Shown: piece after piece, positions 17,842 through 25,330 of the stretch
How positions within the stretch are numbered: position 1 is the stretch's first letter
Layout: each line of letters begins with the position of its first letter
Source: Acinetobacter proteolyticus
Lineage (GTDB): Bacteria; Pseudomonadota; Gammaproteobacteria; Pseudomonadales; Moraxellaceae
DNA length: 64,000 bases
Direction of reading: 5' to 3'
Assembly (NCBI RefSeq): GCF_000367945.1
Contig: NZ_KB849178.1
Coordinates: 62,001-126,000, forward strand
Notes under the pieces: generated by a model
Told to the model about the DNA's origin: nothing
The model's input: only the letters and a program-made list of their open reading frames with translations
The model's database searches: none
Position numbers and translations under genes: made by a program

Positions 17842-18231
17842 CTCAATTAAAAACGAACGAGTGTTTATTTTCCCTATTTTATTTTTCTCTTCTCATCAAG
17901 ACTATCGATACATAGCGGTTTTAATACTGAGATAAAGCCGCTGTACAACCGACTCTGCCCTAGTCTATCCAAACCATTATGGCATATATCATGCTTTATA
18001 TTTCTTGCAATTTTTACTGTAATTTACAGCTTTTAAATTACGTCACTCATCCACCATTACGATTAACAAAACCGTAAAGAATATCGCTTGAGCATGTGCA
18101 TTGAACTCCATTAAGATGAAAAATAATGCTTTTTAATACATCAAAAAGAACACATTATTTTTCATAAAAATGAACGGTTAAACCGCAACAATGACGCATG
18201 CGATCATAACGATACAAAAGGAGTTTTGTAC
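17842..18231 (+). promoter_or_regulatory. gltI upstream region
   Basis: This is 390 nt without a supportable gene. It contains a near-consensus sigma-54 element at 17980-17995 (listed separately). Just after the predicted start lies the palindrome CTGTAATTTACAG (18017-18029), symmetric around one base. AAAGGAG at 18217-18223 is the ribosome site for gltI. Confidence 0.5.
17980..17995 (+). promoter_or_regulatory. Sigma-54-like promoter candidate for gltIJKL
   Basis: TGGCATATATCATGCT matches TGGYRYRNNNNTTGCW at all defined positions except one (ATGC for TTGC). The GG-to-GC spacing is the canonical ten bases. In pseudomonads the acidic amino-acid transporter is sigma-54 dependent through AauR, which makes it plausible. 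The leader would be about 225 nt, longer than usual. Confidence 0.45.
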
Positions 18232-19176
18232 ATGATTTATAAACGCACCATGACCTCTCTGCTTTGTGCAGGCACATTGGTATTCGGACTCAGTGCTTGT
18301 AGTGACAACAAAGCGCCAGCTGCTGGCGACAAAGCGACTGAAGCGGGTGCCTCCACTTCGGGAACATTAAACAAAATCAAAAGCTCTGGCACGATAGTGC
18401 TGGGTTATCGAGACTCATCCATTCCCTTTTCTTATATTGCATCTACCCCAAACCAACCCGTCGGTTATGCGCATGATCTGCAACTTAAAGTCGTTGAGGC
18501 CGTGAAGCAGAAACTGAATATGCCAGACCTGAAGATTCGCTATAATTTAGTCACCAGTCAGAACCGGATTCCACTGGTCTCGAATGGCACCGTAGATCTA
18601 GAATGTGGCTCAACCACCAATAACAAAGAACGCCAGCAGCAAGTCGATTTCTCTGTCGGTTTCTTTGAAGTGGGTTCACGACTGCTGACGGCTAAAAATT
18701 CGGGCATTAAAGACTTTGCCGATTTAAAAGGTAAAAAACTGGTCACAACAGCGGGAACTACGTCTGAACGCTATATCCGTCAACATCAGCAAGAACTTGG
18801 CATTGGCGAAATCATTTCCGCCAAAGACCATGCTGAATCCTTCCTGATGCTGCAAAATGGTCGCGCTGTCGCATTTATGATGGATGATATTTTGCTTGCA
18901 GGGGAAAAATCCAAAGCCAAAGATCCGAATCAATGGGAAATTGTCGGCACAGCACCCATCCATGAAATTTATGGCTGTATGTTGCGTAAAGGCGATACAG
19001 GCTTTAAACAAGTGGTCGATGATGCAATTAAGGCAACCTATGCCTCTGGTGAAATCAACAAAATGTATGAAAAATGGTTCCAGCAACCGATTCCACCCAA
19101 AAATATTAATTTAAATTTTGCCATGTCGGATCAGCTCAAAGCCTTAATCAGCAGCCCACATGATCGCGATCAATAA
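18232..19176 (+). CDS. gltI: Glutamate/aspartate ABC transporter, substrate-binding lipoprotein
   Basis: This 314-residue SBP_bac_3-type periplasmic binding protein has a lipobox signal peptide (TLVFGLSAC), so it is probably anchored to the inner membrane rather than free. The mature domain begins SGTIVLGYRDSSIPFSYI. The RIPLVSNGTVDLECGSTTNN and GTTSERYIRQH blocks are characteristic of the GltI/AatJ branch for acidic amino acids. I use the ATG at 18232, 8 nt after AAAGGAG, rather than the TTG at 18226. It is the first gene of gltIJKL. Confidence 0.92.
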   Translation: MIYKRTMTSLLCAGTLVFGLSACSDNKAPAAGDKATEAGASTSGTLNKIKSSGTIVLGYRDSSIPFSYIASTPNQPVGYAHDLQLKVVEAVKQKLNMPDLKIRYNLVTSQNRIPLVSNGTVDLECGSTTNNKERQQQVDFSVGFFEVGSRLLTAKNSGIKDFADLKGKKLVTTAGTTSERYIRQHQQELGIGEIISAKDHAESFLMLQNGRAVAFMMDDILLAGEKSKAKDPNQWEIVGTAPIHEIYGCMLRKGDTGFKQVVDDAIKATYASGEINKMYEKWFQQPIPPKNINLNFAMSDQLKALISSPHDRDQ

Positions 19177-19254
19177 TTCGCTCCCCTTATAGCAAGAATA
19201 TATTGCAGAATTGGGTAACAGCGAACGTCGTCCCGATTCTGCTCAGGAGTTGTT

Positions 19255-19998
19255 ATGAATTATAGCTGGAACTGGGGAGTTTTGTGGCAATCAACAGGTA
19301 TCGGAGACACCACCTATCTGAACTGGATCATCACAGGTCTGGGTTGGCTGGTTGTGATTGCTGTGGTCGCATGGAGTATTGCCCTGCTTCTCGGCAGTAT
19401 CCTCGGAATCATGCGCACACTCCCCAATAAAACTGCCAGAGCCATTGGTACCACCTACGTCACACTATTCAGAAATGTACCTTTACTGGTTCAATTGTTT
19501 ATTTGGTTTTATGTGGTTCCCAACTTTCTGCCTGCCCCGATTAAAAACTGGTGGATGAATGATCTAGGAGCCAATACGACAGCATTGATTTCTGCCAGTG
19601 TTGGACTGGGTCTATTTACTGCGGCTCGGGTGTGCGAGCAAGTTCGAACAGGGATTGAAGCCTTACCTAAGGGACAAATCAATGCAGGTTATGCCATGGG
19701 CTTTTCCACGGCACAACTGTATCGCTATGTCATTTTGCCTCAGTCATTTCGTACCATTTTACCGCCACTCAGTTCAGAGTTAACCAACTGTGTCAAAAAC
19801 ACCTCGGTCGCCTCTTTAGTCGGTGTTGCAGAAATTATTTCGCAGATGAAAACCATCAGTGAATACACTCAGAATACCATCGAAATTTACACCTATGTCA
19901 CGCTCATTTTTATTCTGATTAACATCTGCCTCATTTTTAGCATGAACCTATTGGAAAAGCGTCTGCGTATTCCTGGTTTAATATCAGGAGGAAAGTAG
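19255..19998 (+). CDS. gltJ: Glutamate/aspartate ABC transporter permease GltJ
   Basis: This 247-residue permease of the HisM/GlnP type has five or six membrane helices. The GLFTAARVCEQVRTGIEALPKGQINAGYAMGFSTAQLYRYVILPQSFR stretch contains the EAA loop that contacts the ATPase. FRNVPLLVQLFIWFYVVPNFLP is typical of GltJ. A ribosome site, AGGAG, precedes the ATG. It lies 78 nt after gltI and 1 nt before gltK, so JKL are tightly coupled. Confidence 0.92.
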   Translation: MNYSWNWGVLWQSTGIGDTTYLNWIITGLGWLVVIAVVAWSIALLLGSILGIMRTLPNKTARAIGTTYVTLFRNVPLLVQLFIWFYVVPNFLPAPIKNWWMNDLGANTTALISASVGLGLFTAARVCEQVRTGIEALPKGQINAGYAMGFSTAQLYRYVILPQSFRTILPPLSSELTNCVKNTSVASLVGVAEIISQMKTISEYTQNTIEIYTYVTLIFILINICLIFSMNLLEKRLRIPGLISGGK

Positions 19999-19999
19999 T

Positions 20000-20683
20000 A
20001 TGGAATGGCTAACCTCTTTTCTGAGTGACTTACAACAGTCTGGGCCTGCGCTTTGGTATGGATTCAGCATTACCTTAAAAGTCGTGGTGATTGCGACCAT
20101 TGGCGGTATTGCCATTGGTACAATACTGGCAATGATGCGTTTGTCTTCGATTAAAATTTTCAATTGGATGGCGCAGGCTTATGTGGATCTGTTCCGTTCC
20201 ATTCCCTTGCTGCTGGTCTTGATGTGGTTCTATTTTGCTGTGCCATTTTTTTATACCGCAATTACTGGACAATACCTGACTATCGATACCGCTTTGGTTT
20301 CAAGTATTGTCGCCTTCATGCTATTTGAAGCAGCGTATTTTTCTGAAATTGTCCGTGCAGGGATTCAGTCCATTCCCAAAGGTCAAGCTGCTGCTGCTTC
20401 AGCATTGGGTATGAGCTATGGCCAATCTATGCGACTGATTATTCTGCCGCAGGCATTCAGAAAAATGACCCCGTTACTGCTTCAACAGACCATCATCCTG
20501 TTTCAGGATTCCACCATGGTTTATGCAATTGGATTACTCGATTTTTTCAGAACAAATTATGTACGCGGTGATTTAATGTCTCTGCTCACCCAATATATTC
20601 TATTTGCAGGACTGGTGTACTTCACCATCAGTGCTTTAGCAACATTCGCAGTGAAACGTTTACAAAGGAGGTTAAGTGTATGA
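20000..20683 (+). CDS. gltK: Glutamate/aspartate ABC transporter permease GltK
   Basis: This is the second membrane subunit, 227 residues. It has LFRSIPLLLVLMWFYFAVPFFY and an EAA loop in SEIVRAGIQSIPKGQAAAASALGMSYGQSMRLIILPQAFRKM. A strong AGGAGG-type ribosome site lies at the end of gltJ. Its stop overlaps the gltL start by 4 nt (ATGA). It forms the heterodimeric channel with GltJ in the inner membrane. Confidence 0.92.
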   Translation: MEWLTSFLSDLQQSGPALWYGFSITLKVVVIATIGGIAIGTILAMMRLSSIKIFNWMAQAYVDLFRSIPLLLVLMWFYFAVPFFYTAITGQYLTIDTALVSSIVAFMLFEAAYFSEIVRAGIQSIPKGQAAAASALGMSYGQSMRLIILPQAFRKMTPLLLQQTIILFQDSTMVYAIGLLDFFRTNYVRGDLMSLLTQYILFAGLVYFTISALATFAVKRLQRRLSV

Positions 20684-21423
20684 GCGACAATAAAGTAATG
20701 ATCGACCTCCAGAATGTCAGTAAATGGTATGAACAATTTCAGGTACTGACCGAATGCAGTACCCAAATCTGCCAAGGTGAAGTCGTAGTGGTCTGTGGTC
20801 CATCAGGCTCAGGAAAATCCACGCTCATCAAAACCGTGAATGGACTTGAACCATTTCAGCAGGGTAAAATCTTTGTTGATGGTGTGCCAGTTCACGAACC
20901 CAAAACCGATATGACTAAACTACGTAGCCGTGTCGGTATGGTGTTCCAGCACTTTGAATTGTTTCCTCATCTCAGTATTACCGAGAATCTGACTATTGCA
21001 CAGATCAAAGTGCTTGGACGTTCAGAAGCGGAAGCCAATAAAAAAGGACTCGCCTATCTGGATCGGGTTGGACTGAGCGCACATGCCAATAAATATCCCG
21101 CCCAGCTTTCAGGGGGGCAACAACAACGTGTAGCAATTGCGCGTGCCCTCAGTATGGACCCGATTGCGATGCTATTCGATGAGCCCACTTCTGCGCTTGA
21201 CCCTGAAATGATCAATGAGGTCCTTGATGTAATGGTGGGATTGGCCAAAGAAGGCATGACCATGATGTGTGTGACGCATGAAATGGGCTTTGCCCGTCAG
21301 GTCGCCAATCGGATTATTTTTATGGACCAAGGAAAAATTGTAGAAGACTGCTCTAAAGATGAGTTCTTCGGTGCACCGCGTGGTGAACGAGCGCAACAAT
21401 TCCTGAATAAAATTCTACATTAA
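20680..21423 (+). CDS. gltL: Glutamate/aspartate ABC transporter ATPase GltL
   Basis: This 247-residue ATP-binding subunit of the polar amino-acid family energises GltIJK. Walker A is GPSGSGKST, the Q-loop lies in [14 protein letters not shown], the signature is LSGGQQQR, Walker B is [12 protein letters not shown], and the switch His lies in [17 protein letters not shown] precedes the start, and a strong terminator follows 18 nt after the stop. The operon is complete: binding protein, two permeases and ATPase. Confidence 0.95.
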   Translation: MSDNKVMIDLQNVSKWYEQFQVLTECSTQICQGEVVVVCGPSGSGKSTLIKTVNGLEPFQQGKIFVDGVPVHEPKTDMTKLRSRVGMVFQHFELFPHLSITENLTIAQIKVLGRSEAEANKKGLAYLDRVGLSAHANKYPAQLSGGQQQRVAIARALSMDPIAMLFDEPTSALDPEMINEVLDVMVGLAKEGMTMMCVTHEMGFARQVANRIIFMDQGKIVEDCSKDEFFGAPRGERAQQFLNKILH

Positions 21424-21440
21424 CCATATCTCACTCATTT

Positions 21441-21475
21441 TAAAAATAAAGCAGTCATTTGCTGCTTTATTTTTA
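21441..21475 (+). terminator. gltIJKL terminator
   Basis: TAAAAATAAAGCAG and CTGCTTTATTTTTA form a 14-bp stem with a 7-nt loop; the distal arm supplies the T-run. Confidence 0.88.
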
Positions 21476-21583
21476 AATAGAATAAAGCTGATCACAACGC
21501 CAAACCTGGCAATATAAATTAAAATATTTCATAAACTTAAAACAAAATCTGTTTTATTTTCAATTGTCTACTATTGTTACTTT

Positions 21584-21610
21584 TTTAAGCTTATTTAAGA
21601 ACCAATTAAG
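21584..21610 (+). promoter_or_regulatory. PmrA-box-like TTAA array upstream of the PAP2 gene
   Basis: There are three hexamers of the HTTAAD type: TTTAAG at 21584-21589, TTTAAG at 21594-21599 and ATTAAG at 21605-21610. The last two are separated by exactly five bases (AACCA), the spacing of PmrA boxes. The array ends 51 nt before the PAP2 start codon, close to the geometry seen at eptA. Confidence 0.5.
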
Positions 21611-21661
21611 CTTGTTCACATTAAATAACACAATTGCCATCTGAGCTTAATAATACGTTCC

Positions 21662-22378
21662 ATGATTTTGAAAACACCTTTCTTCGCATTGATGAGCTTT
21701 CTATTATTGGTCAGCTTTTTCATCTTGTTGTTCGTGTTTCCAGTCGGTGGAACCATTGACATGCAACTGATTCAACCTTGGGTCAGCCAACATGGTGGCT
21801 TCCCTTATAAAAATGATTGGTTTCTCGATAAACTTAACCATACTTACGTCAAGCAGCTTTTAACGCTTGTTTATGTGGTTTTCTTCTTTCTATGGTGTGC
21901 ATCTTTTAAAGTCGAAAAGCTGAAACCACAACGTTGGCAATATGGTTATATGTTTTGGGTCAGTATGCTCTGCACAGGTATCGTAGGACTACTCAAAGCT
22001 CATTCTTCTCACGCTTGTCCATGGTATATGACCCATGAAACCTCAACAGGTTTCATTTGGGATTTTTCTGCAACCGCTGGGCACTGTTTTCCTGGTGGTC
22101 ACGCCAGTACAGGCTTCGCACTGGTCACAGGCTATTTTGTCTATCGTCTGCATCAAACACAGCGTGCTTGGTTTTATCTCATTGCAGCGATGATCATTGG
22201 CTTTGCGATGGGCTGGGCACAGATGATGCGTGGCGCCCATTTTTTGAGTCATAATTTGTGGACTGCATGGGTTTGTGTTGCTGTGAACCTTGTGTTGTAT
22301 GCGCTCACTTATAAGCGCCACCAAGCCCTTACAAATCGTAATTCTATACCTTTATCGACAATTGATGTGGTAAAGTGA
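21662..22378 (+). CDS. PAP2-family membrane phosphatase linked to pmrCAB
   Basis: The 238-residue protein has about six membrane helices. It carries a variant PAP2 signature: K112-x6-C119-P120 (KAHSSHACP) instead of Kx6RP, FPGGHAS (143-149) instead of PSGH, and MRGAHFLSH (189-197), where the usual SRx5Hx3D arginine and aspartate positions are altered. I believe this CP/PGGH/RGAH form is a recurrent subfamily found near polymyxin-resistance genes rather than a dead enzyme. The substrate is probably a lipid phosphate or pyrophosphate such as lipid A or undecaprenyl diphosphate, at the periplasmic face. It is 61 nt ahead of the kinase-like gene and convergent with pmrB. PmrA-box-like repeats lie upstream. 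Confidence 0.85.
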   Translation: MILKTPFFALMSFLLLVSFFILLFVFPVGGTIDMQLIQPWVSQHGGFPYKNDWFLDKLNHTYVKQLLTLVYVVFFFLWCASFKVEKLKPQRWQYGYMFWVSMLCTGIVGLLKAHSSHACPWYMTHETSTGFIWDFSATAGHCFPGGHASTGFALVTGYFVYRLHQTQRAWFYLIAAMIIGFAMGWAQMMRGAHFLSHNLWTAWVCVAVNLVLYALTYKRHQALTNRNSIPLSTIDVVK

Positions 22379-22439
22379 ACGCCCGTACTCAGACAACGAG
22401 TATGTTTGACGCTCATATTAGGATTATTTTTGCTGCCGT

Positions 22440-23252
22440 ATGTCTGACTATCAATCTTTTTTGGAATCCACTTTAGCAACACAATCCGACTCTATTCAGT
22501 CTTATGAACTAGATTCACGTAAAGTATGGCTTAAAAAAGCATCTGAACGTCATGGTTTGTGGTTATATACACCTCTGAAATGGCTAGCTAAAATATTTAA
22601 TCTCGGCTCCATCACCCCCGTTCCCAACCAAGGTGGATCAGCTGCAATCCAATGTGAATTCAAACGTATCCAGCAGCTTAAAGCATTAGGGATTTCAACA
22701 CCAAATGTATTGGCGCTCTCAAAAAAAGGCATTTTGCTCGAAGATGTCGGCTCGCAACGTCAAAGCCATGTCAGCCAACTCGACCAGAAAATTGCAAGCC
22801 TTAAAGACCATCCTGAACAACAGTTCGATCTGTTTCATCAAGCGATTCAAGCTATTCGCCAAATTCATCAGCATGAAGGTTATTTAAGCGAAGCCTTTGC
22901 GCGTAATATTTTGGTCGATAAGCAAAATCAATTTACTTTCATTGATTTTGAAACGGATCCGCGAGATGTACTCAGTCTGCACGATTGTTTTGTTCGTGAC
23001 TGGTTACTGTTTATCTTCTCAACAGCTTATCATTTTGAATTTGAACGACTCGAGCCAGCCAGCCAGTTGCTCTATCAAGCTTTGCTGGATGAACCTCAAG
23101 TCTATAAAGATATTTGCAAGGTCGGTAAGCGCTTAAATTGGGTATTGCGTTTCAATGTCAGCAAAGTTGGCAATGATGGCAAACGCATCCAGAAATGTGT
23201 GCTCTTTTTACGCTATTTAAAAGAACAGGCTGAAAAGGCAAAGCAGGATTGA
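22440..23252 (+). CDS. Divergent kinase-fold (LPS-kinase/APH-like) protein
   Basis: The 270-residue cytoplasmic protein has recognisable kinase landmarks: VWLKKAS with Lys32, a helix-C glutamate in QCEFKRIQQL (Glu73), the hinge ILLEDVG, a catalytic-loop-like LSEAFARNILV (149-159) and a DFG-like IDFETD (Asp169). In the catalytic loop the position of the usual Asp, five residues before Asn156, is Glu151. The metal-binding Asn and Asp are kept. LPS core (WaaP/KdkA-type) and aminoglycoside kinases share this layout. Its partner gene encodes a PAP2 phosphatase, and the locus is lipid A modification, so a role on a lipid or sugar phosphate is a reasonable inference. True activity is uncertain. Confidence 0.7.
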   Translation: MSDYQSFLESTLATQSDSIQSYELDSRKVWLKKASERHGLWLYTPLKWLAKIFNLGSITPVPNQGGSAAIQCEFKRIQQLKALGISTPNVLALSKKGILLEDVGSQRQSHVSQLDQKIASLKDHPEQQFDLFHQAIQAIRQIHQHEGYLSEAFARNILVDKQNQFTFIDFETDPRDVLSLHDCFVRDWLLFIFSTAYHFEFERLEPASQLLYQALLDEPQVYKDICKVGKRLNWVLRFNVSKVGNDGKRIQKCVLFLRYLKEQAEKAKQD

Positions 23253-23287
23253 TTCAACACAATCAAAAGCCACATTGTGAATAAGAC

Positions 23288-24637
23288 TTAATGTAATTCA
23301 TGATGTGGTGCAAGTTTCTTTGGTAATTTGACCAACACGCTCAAACCGCCTAATTCAATACTTCGAGATAAAGTCAGAATCCCACCTAAACGTTGAGTAG
23401 CTTTATCCACAATCGAAAGTCCAAGTCCACTCCCCACTTCTAAGTGATGATGAACGCGATAAAAACGTTTCAGGACTTTGTCGTATTGCTCAGGATCAAT
23501 CCCATTGCCGCTGTCTTCGATTTGAATATAGGCAAAATCATCAGTATCGCTATACACTGAAATATTAATAATGCCTTGATTGGGGGTATATTTAATTGCG
23601 TTATCAATCAAGTTAAAAATAATCGAATGTACCGTTGATTCAAGGCTTTGCATTTCGATCGGCTCATTGCGCTCAAAACCTAAATCGATTTCCTTTTGCA
23701 TAGCCAAATTGACCAACTGTTCAACACAGTTAAGTGCAACATCATTCAATCTAAAATTTGTACTAGGTTCAATCAAACTCAGTGCAACATCCTGTTTTGC
23801 CAATGCCAAAAGTTGGGTAACTAAATGTTGAATACGGGCTAAACCTTTACTCAGATTTTGCAAAGCCTCATGTTCTGGAAACTGACTGATCAATATTCGC
23901 GTTTGTAAATTCAGCGCTGTCACAGGTGTTCTAAGTTCATGTGCAGCATCGGCAATAAACTGTTTTTGTTCAGTCTGTGCATGCTGAATACGTTCGAATA
24001 AACGATTCATTTCTTCAATAGTAGGCAATAGTTCTTGCGGATAATCTTTAACATTTATTGGCGACAAGCCATCCGAATCACGCTGGGTCAGTTCTGTTTT
24101 AAAATCATCTAAAGGTTTTAAACTCAGACTGATAATAAATGCTAGAACCAGAATTGCAATCGGCAATAGAAGCAGATAAGGAACGAACATACTTCCAGCC
24201 AACTCCCACGCAAACGCATGGCGGACCTCTTCTTGCTGACTGACTTGAATCTGATAGTCTTTTAATGGAATCACATACACACGCCACTTTCCTTGTGGTG
24301 TATTTTGGGTATAAAAACCTGCTTGTTTCACAGGCGGCAGCAACAGATGGGTCTGATGCCATAAATGACTTTGATCTTTATAGGCCCAGATATCAATCAG
24401 CAAATCCTCTTCATGGTAGGTTCTGTGCAACTCCACCCGACTTGCTGTTGGCGTTACTGGCTGAGAGCTGGAACGTTCCGCCATGTATTGCATTTGCGTA
24501 TCTAAAATCTCATCGACTTCATGTAATGAAATTTTATATGCCGCTAAAATTAAAAAACAACCCAGCACAATACTGAAAATTGAGGTTCCCCAAATCAGTC
24601 TTTTCTTGAGTGAATAATGCTGCGTTGTTTTCATCAA
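23288..24637 (-). CDS. pmrB: Sensor histidine kinase PmrB
   Basis: This 449-residue inner-membrane sensor kinase has a first membrane helix at about 14-34, a periplasmic sensor of about 110 residues, a second helix (about 150-172), a linker, the HisKA H-box ADAAHELRTP with His233, and a HATPase domain (NAIKYTPNQG, DSGNGIDPEQ, GSGLGLSIV). It phosphorylates PmrA in response to cationic peptides, metal or acid in characterised relatives. Changes in this gene commonly underlie polymyxin resistance in Acinetobacter. It is the last gene of eptA-pmrA-pmrB, 1 nt after pmrA, and converges on the kinase-like gene. Confidence 0.93.
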   Translation of the reverse strand: MMKTTQHYSLKKRLIWGTSIFSIVLGCFLILAAYKISLHEVDEILDTQMQYMAERSSSQPVTPTASRVELHRTYHEEDLLIDIWAYKDQSHLWHQTHLLLPPVKQAGFYTQNTPQGKWRVYVIPLKDYQIQVSQQEEVRHAFAWELAGSMFVPYLLLLPIAILVLAFIISLSLKPLDDFKTELTQRDSDGLSPINVKDYPQELLPTIEEMNRLFERIQHAQTEQKQFIADAAHELRTPVTALNLQTRILISQFPEHEALQNLSKGLARIQHLVTQLLALAKQDVALSLIEPSTNFRLNDVALNCVEQLVNLAMQKEIDLGFERNEPIEMQSLESTVHSIIFNLIDNAIKYTPNQGIINISVYSDTDDFAYIQIEDSGNGIDPEQYDKVLKRFYRVHHHLEVGSGLGLSIVDKATQRLGGILTLSRSIELGGLSVLVKLPKKLAPHHELH

Positions 24638-24638
24638 T

Positions 24639-25316
24639 TTAAGCTTGCCCCAAACGATAACCTAAGCCACGAATGGTACGAATAAAGTCTTTACCCAGCT
24701 TGGCACGTAAGTGGTGTACATAGACTTCAATGGTATTACTGGTCACTTCACTATCAAAATCATACAATTTATCTTCAAGATTGGCTTTCGAGAAAATTTT
24801 GTTGGGATGAGAAACCATCGGGATCAAAATCGCCCATTCACGATTGGAGAGTTCAATTTGTTGACCTTTAAATGTGGCTAAATGCTGTTCCACATCCAAG
24901 GTCAGCTCACCACTTTTTAACAGTTGTGACTGGCTCTTCAATTGTGCTGTTTCTACGCTACCACGGCGTAATAAGGCATTAATGCGCGCAAGTAGTTCAT
25001 CAAACTCATACGGCTTGATCAGATAATCATCTGCACCTTGATTTAAACCATCGACACGGTTTTGTAGCTGATCACGGGCAGAAATAATCAACACAGGAAC
25101 AGAACTACGTTGGCGAATTTGTCGGAGGATTTGCATTCCATCCATCAACGGTAAGCCTAAATCCAATAACACTAAATCAAAAGACTGTTTGGTCAATAAA
25201 GCCAGTCCATCCACCCCATTATTGACCCATTCTACGTCAAACTGATGATATCGCAGTAAAGTCAGGGTTGACTCTGCAATCATAAAATCATCTTCTATCA
25301 TCAAGATCTTGGTCAT
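24639..25316 (-). CDS. pmrA: Response regulator PmrA
   Basis: This 225-residue OmpR/PhoB-type regulator has acidic pocket residues at Glu8-Asp9-Asp10 and the phosphoacceptor Asp52 (LVLLDLGLP). DNA binding is by the C-terminal winged helix (about 130-225: ELSNREWAIL, VTSNTIEVYVHHLRAKLG, IRTIRGLGYRLG). The family binds paired HTTAAD hexamers five bases apart; such pairs occur upstream of eptA and of the PAP2 gene in this window. It lies between eptA (14-nt gap) and pmrB (1-nt gap), the standard Acinetobacter order. Confidence 0.95.
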   Translation of the reverse strand: MTKILMIEDDFMIAESTLTLLRYHQFDVEWVNNGVDGLALLTKQSFDLVLLDLGLPLMDGMQILRQIRQRSSVPVLIISARDQLQNRVDGLNQGADDYLIKPYEFDELLARINALLRRGSVETAQLKSQSQLLKSGELTLDVEQHLATFKGQQIELSNREWAILIPMVSHPNKIFSKANLEDKLYDFDSEVTSNTIEVYVHHLRAKLGKDFIRTIRGLGYRLGQA

Positions 25317-25330
25317 GATTTCATTTCACC

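Noticed and set aside
23257..23283. Terminator between the kinase-like gene and pmrB
   Set aside because: CACAAT/ATTGTG is only six pairs with a long loop and no T-run.
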